Position numbers and translations under genes: made by a program
NCBI GenBank assembly: GCA_024102795.1
Contig: JAGFJK010000275.1
Coordinates: 19,552 to 83,551, forward strand
DNA length: 64,000 bases
Direction: 5' to 3'
Origin: Pirellulaceae bacterium
GTDB lineage: Bacteria > Planctomycetota > Planctomycetia > Pirellulales > Pirellulaceae
Notes under the pieces: model-generated
What the model was told of the DNA's origin: nothing
The model's database searches: none
What the model saw: only the letters and a program-made list of their open reading frames with translations
In this document: positions 8,957 through 17,159 of the stretch, in pieces
How positions within the stretch are numbered: position 1 is the stretch's first letter
Layout: each line of letters begins with the position of its first letter

Positions 8957-10921
8957 ATGTCCACCAGCCAGCCCGTGCAACTGCGGACCGCCTGCAACCG
9001 TGACTGCCCGGATGCGTGCAGTCTGCTGGCCACGGTCCAGGACGGCCGCGTGGTCCGCTTGCAGGGCGACCCTCGGCATCCGGTCACTCAGGGCTTCCTG
9101 TGCCATCGCACCAGCCGCTTTCTGGAACGGCAATACTCGGACGAGCGGATTACTGAACCGCTGTGGCGCGAAGGCGACAGCTTTCGCCCGATCTCCTGGG
9201 ACCAGGCTCTCGGACAGATCGCCGCGAAGATGCTCCAGTTCCGCTCGGAGTCGGGACCGACTTCGATCCTGTACTATCGCAGCGGCGGCTCGCTGGGGCT
9301 GATGAAGCATGTGACGGATCATTTTTTCGAACGTTTCGGTCCCGTGACGCTGAAGTCGGGCGACATCTGCACGGGCGCGGGCGATGCGGCCCAGATGGCC
9401 GACTTTGGCGAGGAGGAAAGCCACGATCTGTTCGACGTCTGGAGCAGCCGTTCGATCGTGCTCTGGGGCAAGAACCTCTACGCCAGCAGCGTGCATCTGA
9501 TCCCCGTAGTGAAGGAAGCGCGGCGCCGCGGAGCGCGGCTGATCCTGATCGACCCGGTGTGGCACCGCACGGCCGAGCTGTGCGACCGCTATCTGCAGCC
9601 GCGGCCTGGCGGCGACGCGGCGCTGGCCTTGGGCGTGGCTCGCGTGCTGTTCGAGCGGCAACTCGTGGACCCGGAAGCGCCGCGATACTGCGACCACCTG
9701 GAAGCGTTCCGTGGGCTCGCCACCAGTCGTTCGCTGGACGAATGGGCAGCGGAGGCAGACGTCGCGGTCTGTGACCTGGAAGCGCTGGCCGAGTTGTACG
9801 CCGAGCGCCCGGTATCCACGTTGATCGGCTGGGGCCTGCAGCGGCGAACTCGCGGCTCGGCCACGATTCGCGTGATCGATGCGCTGGCGGCGATCTCCGG
9901 CAACCTGGGGCTGCCTGGCGGCGGCGTATCGTATTACTTCAAGCGGCGGGGAGCGTTCGATCTGAGCTTCACGGCGGGGCTGGACGCCGCGCCGCGGGCG
10001 ATCCCGGAACCGATGCTCGGACGCGGTATGTTGGCCGCCGCGGACCCGCCGATCCGCATGGTCTGGGTAACCGCGGGCAATCCCGTGGCCATGCTGCCCG
10101 AATCGCGGACGGTGGCCGAAGCACTGCGGACGCGGGAACTGACCGTGGTCGTGGATTCTTTTTTGACCGACACGGCCCGCTGCGCTCACCTGGTGCTGCC
10201 CACCACCACGCTGCTCGAAGACGACGACCTGCTGGGCGCTTACGGGCACCACTGGCTGGCCGAGGTGCGGCCGGTCGCGGCACCGCCGCCAGGCGTGAAG
10301 ACGGACTACGAAATCGCGCAACTGCTGGCCCAGCGCGTCGGGCTGGCGGAACACTTCTCGGCGCCGGCTGAGGAGTGGAAACGCCGGATGCTGAGGGGCG
10401 TGGCCGACCGCGGCGCGGCGCTGGAAGATCTGCGCTCCGGACCGGTGCGCAATCCGCAAGCGCCGCGCATCCTGTTCGCCGATCGCCAGTTCGCCACGCC
10501 GACGGGTCGAGTGAACCTGATCCACCAGTTGCCGGCGGAGGCGACGCCCGTGATGGTGCCTGAGCCTGGCCAGCCGCCGCGGATGCTGCTGATGCCCCTG
10601 TCCACCGAGAAGGCACAAGGTTCGCAATGGGTCTCCGGCGCGGATCAGGGCCTGCTGGAGGCCACCGTGCATCCGGATTCGGCACCGGGTTTTGGCGACG
10701 GGCAGGCGGCGGTTGTCGAATCGGAACTGGGCCGCCTGCGCGTGCGGTTGCGGTTCGACACGCGGCAGAGACGCGACGTGCTGCTGGTGCCCAAGGGGGG
10801 CTGGCTGCGGCAGGGCCGCTGCGCGAACGCCCTGATTCCCGCTCGCGTGACCGATGCCGGCGGCTGTGCCGTGTACTACGATACGCCGGTCCGCCTGCTG
10901 CCGGATCAGGAAGCCGTCTGA
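8957..10921 (+). CDS. Molybdopterin-dependent oxidoreductase (DMSO reductase family), cytoplasmic
   Basis: This protein has 654 residues. The N-terminus carries a 4Fe-4S motif (TACNRDCPDACSLL, with a fourth Cys in GFLC), followed by the molybdopterin core and a C-terminal molydopterin-dinucleotide-binding barrel from about residue 520 (STEKAQGSQWVSGAD). Cys138 in GDICTGAG is a candidate Mo or near-Mo ligand. There is no Tat signal, so it should be cytoplasmic. The family transfers oxygen or electrons between substrates such as formate, N- or S-oxides, or arsenite. No partner subunit (electron-transfer or membrane anchor) is adjacent, so the substrate cannot be stated. GGGAGGTG lies about 11 bp before the ATG at 8957. 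Confidence 0.88.
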   Translation: MSTSQPVQLRTACNRDCPDACSLLATVQDGRVVRLQGDPRHPVTQGFLCHRTSRFLERQYSDERITEPLWREGDSFRPISWDQALGQIAAKMLQFRSESGPTSILYYRSGGSLGLMKHVTDHFFERFGPVTLKSGDICTGAGDAAQMADFGEEESHDLFDVWSSRSIVLWGKNLYASSVHLIPVVKEARRRGARLILIDPVWHRTAELCDRYLQPRPGGDAALALGVARVLFERQLVDPEAPRYCDHLEAFRGLATSRSLDEWAAEADVAVCDLEALAELYAERPVSTLIGWGLQRRTRGSATIRVIDALAAISGNLGLPGGGVSYYFKRRGAFDLSFTAGLDAAPRAIPEPMLGRGMLAAADPPIRMVWVTAGNPVAMLPESRTVAEALRTRELTVVVDSFLTDTARCAHLVLPTTTLLEDDDLLGAYGHHWLAEVRPVAAPPPGVKTDYEIAQLLAQRVGLAEHFSAPAEEWKRRMLRGVADRGAALEDLRSGPVRNPQAPRILFADRQFATPTGRVNLIHQLPAEATPVMVPEPGQPPRMLLMPLSTEKAQGSQWVSGADQGLLEATVHPDSAPGFGDGQAAVVESELGRLRVRLRFDTRQRRDVLLVPKGGWLRQGRCANALIPARVTDAGGCAVYYDTPVRLLPDQEAV

Positions 10922-10997
10922 TACCCGCGTCGGATACCTGCGTCTGATACCCGGGCGCGCGAAACTACCCCACCGTTCTCTTGTCTGGGAGCAGCCA

Positions 10998-12335
10998 ATG
11001 CGCGGTGCGATCCGAGCGATGCGGTTGGACGACTATCCGCGGGTTCGCGAGCTGTGGGAGGCGGCCGCCGGCGTGGGGCTGGATGAGTCGGACGATCTGG
11101 CGGGAATCACGCTTTATCTGGAGCGCAACCCGCAACTGAGCCTGGTGGCCGAGGATGGCGGCCAGATCGTGGGGGCCGTGTTGTGCGGTCACGATGGGCG
11201 CCGCGGCTATCTGTCGCACCTGGCCGTGGCCGAAGGTTATCGGCGAGCGGGCCTGGGACGGCAACTGGTCGAACGCTGCTTGAACCAGCTTTTCCTGGCC
11301 GGGCTGCGCAAGTGCAACGTGCGGATCTTTGGCCACAATCACGGCGGGCTGGAATTCTGGCGAGCGATGGGCTGGAAGGAGCGCGACGACCTGCAGGTGC
11401 TGACCATCTATGCCGACCCGGCCGCCCGCCGCCAGGATCCGCGCGCGAACTACTGGTCCGAACCAGCGGACACGGCGCGCCAGGCTTCCAGCGTGCCCTT
11501 GTACCAGGTAGACGCCTTCACCAGTCGGCCGTTCTCCGGCAACCCGGCCGCGGTCTGCCTGCTGGACCACCCGGCCGATGACGCCTGGATGCAGGCGGTC
11601 GCGGCGGAGATGAACCTGTCGGAAACGGCGTTCGTGCTGCGGTCCGCCAGCGGGTCATCGGGAGAACCGCATGGTCTGCGCTGGTTCACGCCGCGCGTGG
11701 AGGTTGACCTGTGCGGCCATGCGACCTTGGCGGCCGCGCACGTGCTGTGGCAACAGGGTTGGGCCGGCCGGGAAGACACGCTGCGGTTCCACAGTCGCAG
11801 CGGTGAGTTGCGGGCCGAGCGCCGGGGCGAGTGGATCGAGCTGGATTTTCCGGCGCTGAGCGTGCGGGAGGCTCCCGCACCGCCAGGTTTGCTGGCGGCG
11901 CTTGGCGTCGATCCGCTGTTTGTCGGCCGCTGCGGCCTCTCGCCAGACCAGGACCGGGGCGACTACCTGGTGCATGTCCAGTCGCCCGCCGAAGTCGCGC
12001 GGCTCGCGCCCGATTTCACTGCTTTGGCCCGGATTGCCATGCGCGGGGCGATCGTGACCAGCCAGTCGGACAGCGACGGCTGCGACTTTGTATCGCGATT
12101 CTTCGCCCCCGCCTGTGGAGTGAATGAGGACCCAGTGACCGGCTCGGCTCACTGCGGCCTGGGCCCGTACTGGCGGCAGCGTCTGGGCCGCGACGAACTG
12201 ACCGGCCGGCAGTTGTCCGAGCGGGGTGGCGAGGTTCGGGTGCGCGTGGCGGGCGAGCGGGTTTTGCTTGGCGGCCAGGCGGTAACGGTGTTCTCTGGCC
12301 GGCTCTCTGGCACGCCGCGAACGTTCAGAACATGA
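10998..12335 (+). CDS. GNAT N-acetyltransferase fused to a PhzF-family isomerase
   Basis: The frame encodes 445 residues without interruption. Residues 1-150 are a GNAT acetyltransferase with the acetyl-CoA loop RRAGLG near residue 83 (LSHLAVAEGYRRAGLGRQL) and FWRAMGWKERDD near its end. Residues about 167-440 are a PhzF/epimerase-fold protein: YQVDAFTSRPFSGNPAAVC at its start, the catalytic-Glu segment NLSETAFV near 208, VDLCGHATLAAAHV, and NEDPVTGSAHCGL near the end. I chose the ATG at 10998; the frame runs further upstream across the end of the molybdopterin gene but without domain content. PhzF-type enzymes isomerise small amino or keto acids and the GNAT half would acetylate an amine. A shared substrate is an inference from the fusion. 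No frameshift or stop separates the domains. Confidence 0.85.
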   Translation: MRGAIRAMRLDDYPRVRELWEAAAGVGLDESDDLAGITLYLERNPQLSLVAEDGGQIVGAVLCGHDGRRGYLSHLAVAEGYRRAGLGRQLVERCLNQLFLAGLRKCNVRIFGHNHGGLEFWRAMGWKERDDLQVLTIYADPAARRQDPRANYWSEPADTARQASSVPLYQVDAFTSRPFSGNPAAVCLLDHPADDAWMQAVAAEMNLSETAFVLRSASGSSGEPHGLRWFTPRVEVDLCGHATLAAAHVLWQQGWAGREDTLRFHSRSGELRAERRGEWIELDFPALSVREAPAPPGLLAALGVDPLFVGRCGLSPDQDRGDYLVHVQSPAEVARLAPDFTALARIAMRGAIVTSQSDSDGCDFVSRFFAPACGVNEDPVTGSAHCGLGPYWRQRLGRDELTGRQLSERGGEVRVRVAGERVLLGGQAVTVFSGRLSGTPRTFRT

Positions 12336-12390
12336 AACAGATGTTCGCCTGTCTGAACATGGCGTGTTTCAACCCTCATACACTTTCCCG

Positions 12391-12484
12391 CCGGACGTTT
12401 CAGCTTGCGAACTTACCGGCGCGTTCATAAAGCTTTACCAGCGTTCAGTTTTGCGGATTTTGCGTAAGATCCTGAAACGTCCGG
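12391..12484. promoter_or_regulatory. 13-bp perfect inverted repeat upstream of the first prepilin gene
   Basis: CCGGACGTTTCAG at 12391-12403 is exactly matched by its reverse complement CTGAAACGTCCGG at 12472-12484, with 68 bp between. It lies in the 296-bp gap between the GNAT-PhzF gene and the first Flp-like gene, about 150 bp before its start. A smaller inverted repeat (ATGTTC-N8-GAACAT) lies at about 12342-12361. These could be operator half-sites or a transcript structure; no known regulator site was recognised. Confidence 0.5.
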
Positions 12485-12631
12485 TTCAACAAGTGGTACG
12501 GATTATGCTGAGGGTAGGTTTCGAAAGCAAAACGTGTCCAGCGGATTGAACGGGTGACCTTCCGCCGGGCAAACCAGGCGGCCGCCCGCGGGGTGGCCCA
12601 ACCCTCGTACCAGGCGTCGAAGGAGAGTGTG

Positions 12632-13051
12632 GTGAAACGAATACTGGAGCGATTGTGGCGGGAAGACGAAGGCACGTTGTCGTTCGAATGGGTGACGTTG
12701 ACCACGTTGCTGACGATCGGTGCCGTGGGCGGACTGGCCAGCGTGCGCGATGCGGTGGTGGACGAAATGGCCGACATGACCGAAGCGATCGTGTCGCTGG
12801 ACCAGTCGTATGTGGTGGAGCCGCCGTGCCTGGTCTCGGTGCACAGTTCCAACGGCTCGACCGCTCGGGTGCGCGAGTTTCGCTTGACCGGGCCGGGCGT
12901 CGGCGTGCAGGTCCGCCCGCCTCGGCTGCAGGGCAGTGGCAGCGGGGCGGCCGGCACACTGTTCCGCGACACGCGTCCCGAGGTGGATCGCCAGCCACTG
13001 GGAACCCCGACGAACCCGCCGGCGGCCGACCCGTTGCAGGGAGAACTGTAG
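12632..13051 (+). CDS. Flp-like prepilin with an EW signature (copy 1)
   Basis: This 139-residue protein starts at a GTG at 12632, preceded by AGGAGAG. The N-terminus is a class III prepilin leader: a short charged leader (KRILERLWREDEG), then TLSFEW and a hydrophobic helix of about 20 residues. Flp prepilins are cut after Gly with Glu at +5 and Tyr at +6. Here Gly is followed by TLSF, Glu at +5 and Trp at +6. The mature region after the helix is hydrophilic, and the last 60 residues are Pro/Gly/Arg-rich. A paralogue follows at 13589. No Tad secretion genes are in the window, so assembly machinery must be elsewhere if this is a true pilin. A membrane-anchored hypothetical protein is the alternative. 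Confidence 0.6.
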   Translation: MKRILERLWREDEGTLSFEWVTLTTLLTIGAVGGLASVRDAVVDEMADMTEAIVSLDQSYVVEPPCLVSVHSSNGSTARVREFRLTGPGVGVQVRPPRLQGSGSGAAGTLFRDTRPEVDRQPLGTPTNPPAADPLQGEL

Positions 13052-13588
13052 TTCACCAAACGTAGAATGGGCTTCCAGCCCGTTTCAGGAACGGGGACAG
13101 TCGTTCCACCAACGATCGCAACCGGCTTCCAGCCCGTGACGGTCCTCAGAAATTACCATCCAGCCTGATCGATCGGGTGACTCCATTTTCTCGATTGGGT
13201 TGTGGAGGAGAAATCCTCCGCGTCGAAGAGCTTCGCCACTCAGCCAGGTGGCGAGGCTCTTTTTTTGTTTCTTGTCCAAACCGCGGAGCGCCTTGCCAAG
13301 GCGGCTGAACGGGCCGTGTTTCAAGGTTGCGACGAGTTTTCGGCCGGCGGCGTTCGGGGCGGATCGGCGGGAAGAATCGTAAGACGGAATGGCCAGACGA
13401 GTTACGTTCGTGTTCGGGTTGTAGCGGTTGTAATTTTTATGCGGCTGGTACGGGTTGTGCGGATAGTGCCGCCCGGAAAGCCGGGATGCCTGAGTTTTGC
13501 TTTCGACGAGGGCCGGCTTGGTCGCTCCAGTGTGTGGGGCTGGCCGCACAGTGTTTTCGATGCTTGGTACTTGTCTAAGGAGTCACCC
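13052..13588. other. Intergenic region between the two prepilin genes
   Basis: This 537-bp gap holds two copies of a GGCTTCCAGCCCGT phrase (near 13070 and 13123), the terminator at 13228-13267, and about 320 bp of leader before the second prepilin. A CCCGG-aaag-CCGGG hairpin occurs near 13475. An open frame on the minus strand (13085-13549) translates the terminator and leader; I do not regard it as a gene. No known riboswitch signature was recognised. Confidence 0.5.
13228..13267 (+). terminator. Rho-independent terminator after prepilin copy 1
   Basis: A GAGC-t-TCGCCAC arm (from 13228) pairs with GTGGCGA-g-GCTC after an 8-nt loop, and a run of seven T residues follows directly (13260-13266). 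It is one of the few classical terminators in the window and lies about 180 bp past the prepilin stop. Confidence 0.85.
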
Positions 13589-13918
13589 GTGAAGAGTACC
13601 CTGAAGCGCATTTGGAAAGAGGACGACGGCGTGCTGTCGTTCGAATGGGTGTTGCTCGTCACCCTGTTGACGATCGGCATCGTGAGTGGTCTGGCTGGCG
13701 CTCGCGACGCGATCATTGACGAGTTGGGCGACGTGGCTCAAGCGATGTTGGCGTTGGATCAGTCGTATACGATCGACTTCCCGCTGGAAGTGATCGTGCA
13801 CGCTCCCACGGCCAGCAGCGCCAGCGACTCGGAATTCATCGACGCCTGGTTCTATGTGGACTGCGATCGCACCGCGGCTCCGCAAGGCCAAGGCCCCGTG
13901 GACGACTTCGATTCCTAA
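13589..13918 (+). CDS. Flp-like prepilin with an EW signature (copy 2)
   Basis: This 109-residue protein starts at a GTG at 13589 with TAAGGAGT at 13577-13584. It is a clear paralogue of the gene at 12632: leader KSTLKRIWKEDDG, then VLSFEW, then the hydrophobic segment LLVTLLTIGIVSGLAGARDA. Both share LDQSY after the helix. The cleavage-site geometry (Gly, Glu at +5, Trp at +6) is preserved. Downstream of LDQSY the two differ, and this copy ends in a short acidic tail. The duplicate likely encodes a second, minor or alternative subunit. An upstream start would add about 129 residues of low-complexity translation and is rejected because the ribosome binding site fits 13589. Confidence 0.62.
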   Translation: MKSTLKRIWKEDDGVLSFEWVLLVTLLTIGIVSGLAGARDAIIDELGDVAQAMLALDQSYTIDFPLEVIVHAPTASSASDSEFIDAWFYVDCDRTAAPQGQGPVDDFDS

Positions 13919-13920
13919 TC

Positions 13921-14066
13921 GTCAGCTCCCGTGCTGACGGGGGCTGGAACCCAGCCCCAAACGCGTGCACCACGTAAGCGTGACTCCGCCCGGTATGGAC
14001 CTCCGTACCAGGCATCACGGAAAGCGCGGCTCCGCGGCAGGGCGCCCACTCTGCCGCGGAGTTTTT
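13921..14066 (+). terminator. Tandem hairpins ending in a strong terminator after prepilin copy 2
   Basis: Three stem-loops follow the stop codon. GTCAGC-tcccgt-GCTGAC is at 13921-13938 and GGGGCTGG-aac-CCAGCCCC at 13940-13958. The last is an 11-bp perfect stem, CTCCGCGGCAG at 14030-14040 with its complement at 14051-14061, followed by five T residues at 14062-14066. The last hairpin is a typical Rho-independent terminator. Confidence 0.8.
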
Positions 14067-14196
14067 ACAAATCATCTGGTCTTGGACTTGGGGCCGGTGC
14101 CCGGCGTCTCTTGATTCCGCACCCGTGTCTCGCTGCTGCCGAGGCACCGGTCCTTTTTCTCGCTGCCGTCCAGCCAGACTGCTCTTGCCAGCCGGG

Positions 14197-15846
14197 CTAG
14201 AGCACTTCCGCCACAAAGCACCGCTGGTCGCGATAGATGATCCGCACCGGCGGCGAGTCGGAGCGTTCGGCCAGTTGGACGACGCGAGCCAACTGGCGGT
14301 GCCGCTGGCGATCGACGACGACGAACTTCAGTCGATGTTGCTGGACCAGGTCGAGCCACTGCGGGTCGCCGGCCGCGAGCCGCTGGTAGTCGTTCCAGGT
14401 GTCGTCGCCGAGCAGATGGACGTGCGAGTAGACCAGCGGCTGGATCCGCCCCTCGGTCTTCCAGATCAGGTAATCGGCCCAATCCATCGGAGCGACCAGC
14501 CGTCCCTCGGCCTGCCGACGCACCAGTTCGTCGGCTACGTACCAGGGAGTTCCTTGCCCGGTCACGCGGGCTTCGCCGCGCGGCGCATTAAACAGCAACG
14601 CCCGGCTGGGCGGCGCCGCCAGCAGCGCGGCGAACACAATGGCCAGCGCCAGCAACGTGCGCATCGAGGCTTCGCGCGGCGAACTCGCTCGCCCCGCCGC
14701 CGGGCTTCCAACCCACCGCTGCCAGGCCGCATACGCGCACGGCGCCATGGCCCACGGCCAGACCAGCGCCCACCAGGTGAGCATCCGCATCGCGGACAGC
14801 GTCAACAGGCCGAACACGACCAGCACCAGAACGTCGGTCAACCGCGGCCGACGAGGGCTGGCCCAACACACGAGCGCAGTGACCGCCAGGCTGCCGAAGA
14901 ACAGCCCGCCCGACATGCTCCACAACGTCAGCTCGCGCCATTCGGAGATGGCCGACAGCGGCGCGTGCCGGCCGAACGAGGCGACTTCCAGCAGCAGCCA
15001 GGGTCCCAGCGGGTTGAGGCACGAGGCGGCAACGGCCAGCAGCAGGGCAAGCCACGCGGACTGGACCGACGCGTCCCGCAGCACGGACGGCAGAACCTCC
15101 CGAAGCGCGGGCAGCGGCGCCGCGCCGGCACCGGCCGGCTTCCGGCGAACGAACCAGGCGGTTACGGTCCGGCCCGCGGCTTCCAGGCCCAGCAGCAGCA
15201 GGCCGACGGCAAACGACCCGTGCAGGTTCGCCCAGACGGCGAATACCGCGGCCAGCAGCCAGGGCCACCAGCGGTTCCGGTCGGCCGATCCCAAGGCAAC
15301 CAGCACCAGGGGCACGCCAACCATCCCGCACAACTGGGGCCGAATCGTTCCCACCACGGGCGCGGCCAGCAAAATGGCCGCGACGCCCCCCGCCACTCCG
15401 CACAGCAGCGGCAGACCACGCCGCTGAATGGCCCACATCAACAATCCGGTGGACAACGTGGCCAGCATCGCATGCACCAGGACCAGGCCCTCGGCGCCCA
15501 GTCGCTGATAGACCAGGTATCCAGCGACTTGCGACAGCCAGGGGACGTTGGTGGCCGGTCCCGGCAGCGGCTCCGCGGCAAACGGATCCTGGTCGGGCAG
15601 CCCGCCATGAGTGACGATCCAGCGGCCGAAATTCAAATGACCCCAGAGGTCGGTATGATTCAAGCGATGGATGCTGATCAACACGAACACCAGGCTCAGC
15701 GCCACGACGGCCGCCAACAGGCTGTAGCTGGTCCGCGGAACGTAGGGGCTGGTCAGGTTGTCTCGAGTCAGGCAGACCGGCAGCGGCTTTCCGCCATCGG
15801 CGTCCGCAAGTTCGGGTGACTTGTCAACCAGCGTGTCTTGCGCCAT
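14197..15846 (-). CDS. Polytopic membrane protein, GT-C glycosyltransferase-like
   Basis: This 549-residue protein has about ten to eleven membrane helices and a soluble C-terminal part of about 110 residues. The first helix is followed by a loop with HRLNHTDLWGHLNFGRW. The acidic/His loop after helix 1 and the overall topology resemble lipid-linked-sugar-dependent GT-C (ArnT/PMT-like) enzymes, although the usual DE or DD pair is not clear. The C-terminal ERSDSPPVRIIYRDQRCFV region recalls periplasmic tails of that class. The start follows the toroid-like protein gene by 49 bp on the same strand, so the two are likely cotranscribed with the sigma-54 regulator upstream. The assignment is structural only; an uncharacterised planctomycete membrane protein is the safe reading. 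Confidence 0.6.
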   Translation of the reverse strand: MAQDTLVDKSPELADADGGKPLPVCLTRDNLTSPYVPRTSYSLLAAVVALSLVFVLISIHRLNHTDLWGHLNFGRWIVTHGGLPDQDPFAAEPLPGPATNVPWLSQVAGYLVYQRLGAEGLVLVHAMLATLSTGLLMWAIQRRGLPLLCGVAGGVAAILLAAPVVGTIRPQLCGMVGVPLVLVALGSADRNRWWPWLLAAVFAVWANLHGSFAVGLLLLGLEAAGRTVTAWFVRRKPAGAGAAPLPALREVLPSVLRDASVQSAWLALLLAVAASCLNPLGPWLLLEVASFGRHAPLSAISEWRELTLWSMSGGLFFGSLAVTALVCWASPRRPRLTDVLVLVVFGLLTLSAMRMLTWWALVWPWAMAPCAYAAWQRWVGSPAAGRASSPREASMRTLLALAIVFAALLAAPPSRALLFNAPRGEARVTGQGTPWYVADELVRRQAEGRLVAPMDWADYLIWKTEGRIQPLVYSHVHLLGDDTWNDYQRLAAGDPQWLDLVQQHRLKFVVVDRQRHRQLARVVQLAERSDSPPVRIIYRDQRCFVAEVL

Positions 15847-15895
15847 GGCTCAGGGGTCCAATTGCGTGACGGGGGATCGAATGAGAGGAGGACGA

Positions 15896-17086
15896 TCAGG
15901 GGGCCGGATGAGCGGCTTGCCAGGCCTCCAGCGGTTGTTTCCCGCGCCAGAAACTGAGCGCTCGCGCCCCGTGCGAAAAAGGACCGTACCGCTCGTTCAA
16001 CTCGGCGCTGTCGACTTCGAGCAGCGTGCGAGCCAGCCACTGTCCGGCCCGCACCAGCGTTTCGCGCGGCGGCTGTACTTCGTCAGGCGCCAGGGCCAGC
16101 CATTCCAGATGGTGGCCGGTGACCAGCAGCCGGTCGCCCAGGTTGTGGTCGCGGTCTTGCTGAGCGGCCTGGCCTTCAGGCCAGCGGCGAGTCCAGAAGC
16201 CGGCGGGGGTTTGCGCCTGCACCAGCAGTCCGCTGACCCGTTGCATGTGGTCGAGCAGCTTCTGCCGCGTGGCCGGCCGCAGCACGCCGCCCGCCAGTTC
16301 GTCCGCCCGATACAGGACGACGACCGCTTCCATCCGGTGCAGCCCGTTGCAGGGTCCCAGTTCCAGGGGCGGTCCGAGCAGTTGATCGACCAGCGCATCG
16401 ACTTCGATCACCTGCCCGTACTTGTTCCGCCAGGAAGTCAGCGGGAAGGCGTAGCGGGCGTAGCTGATGATCGTCCATTCAAACTCGTGGCGCTCCAGGT
16501 GGAAATCCTCGAGCGACTGGCGAAGCAGGTCGCCGACGACGCCCTGCCCGCCGCGGGTCACCAGAGGCGTGTCCAACGCCACCCCGGATTCGCCCAAGGT
16601 GGCCAGCAGGTCGTCTGGATGAAAGCTGCCCGACCTGGCGTATTGGGCCAGGTCGTCATAGCTGCGGGCCACGATCCCCCGCTCGGTCGGCAGGAACAAG
16701 GGGGGCGTTTGCGGACCGGCGAATTGCTGGAAGACGTCGTCGCGGAGAAAGTAGTCCAGCATCTGCTGGCCGGAGGGGATCGCCGGGTCCGGGAACCGCG
16801 CCTGGCCGCTCCACAGCCGCAGCGCGTGAATCCAGTTGTTCGTGTTGACCGGGCCCTGCTCCGTGGGAGCCGTCAGCAGCCGCGGCTGCACGCGATCCAG
16901 GATCTCGGCCAGTTGCTGGTCGGTGACCATCCGCGGTTCATCGAATCGCGGTTCGATGTTCCACGGCTCGGACCGCGGCAGCTCCAGCGGCCGAGGCGTT
17001 TCGACCACAAACGCCAGGCGGCAGATCGTCAGTCCGGCCAGCAGAATCAATCCCGGCAAGGTCCAGCGGCTGAGTCGGGCGAGCAT
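15896..17086 (-). CDS. Hypothetical membrane-anchored protein, possible alpha/alpha-toroid fold
   Basis: This 396-residue protein has one N-terminal membrane helix (LPGLILLAGLTICRLAFVV) and a large extracytoplasmic domain. That domain is mostly helical with regularly spaced Trp/Tyr and Gly motifs (TPAGFWTRRW, NLGDRLLVTGHHLEWLALA). This recalls the alpha/alpha-toroid of terpenoid-cyclase-like domains, but no catalytic motif was seen. It lies 73 bp after the sigma-54 regulator gene and 49 bp before the membrane protein gene, all on the minus strand, so an operon is likely. I do not recognise its function. Confidence 0.65.
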   Translation of the reverse strand: MLARLSRWTLPGLILLAGLTICRLAFVVETPRPLELPRSEPWNIEPRFDEPRMVTDQQLAEILDRVQPRLLTAPTEQGPVNTNNWIHALRLWSGQARFPDPAIPSGQQMLDYFLRDDVFQQFAGPQTPPLFLPTERGIVARSYDDLAQYARSGSFHPDDLLATLGESGVALDTPLVTRGGQGVVGDLLRQSLEDFHLERHEFEWTIISYARYAFPLTSWRNKYGQVIEVDALVDQLLGPPLELGPCNGLHRMEAVVVLYRADELAGGVLRPATRQKLLDHMQRVSGLLVQAQTPAGFWTRRWPEGQAAQQDRDHNLGDRLLVTGHHLEWLALAPDEVQPPRETLVRAGQWLARTLLEVDSAELNERYGPFSHGARALSFWRGKQPLEAWQAAHPAP

Positions 17087-17159
17087 GAGGCAGTGGTTCT
17101 CCGGGCGAGGCGACGCGAGCGACAGGGAAGGCTCCAGCCGCCAGGACGTGGGGGACCGC

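Noticed and set aside
8498..10672. Long open frame on the minus strand opposite the molybdopterin gene
   Set aside because: Arg/Pro/His-rich translation without domain features; the plus strand encodes a clear enzyme with cluster and cofactor motifs.
13085..13549. Minus-strand open frame of 154 codons between the prepilin genes
   Set aside because: It translates the terminator hairpin (KKQKK from the T run) and a low-complexity leader; no ribosome binding site or domain.
13270..13588. Riboswitch (cyclic-di-GMP type) before the second prepilin
   Set aside because: A hairpin and a GGAAAGCC phrase are present, but the conserved aptamer core could not be matched.
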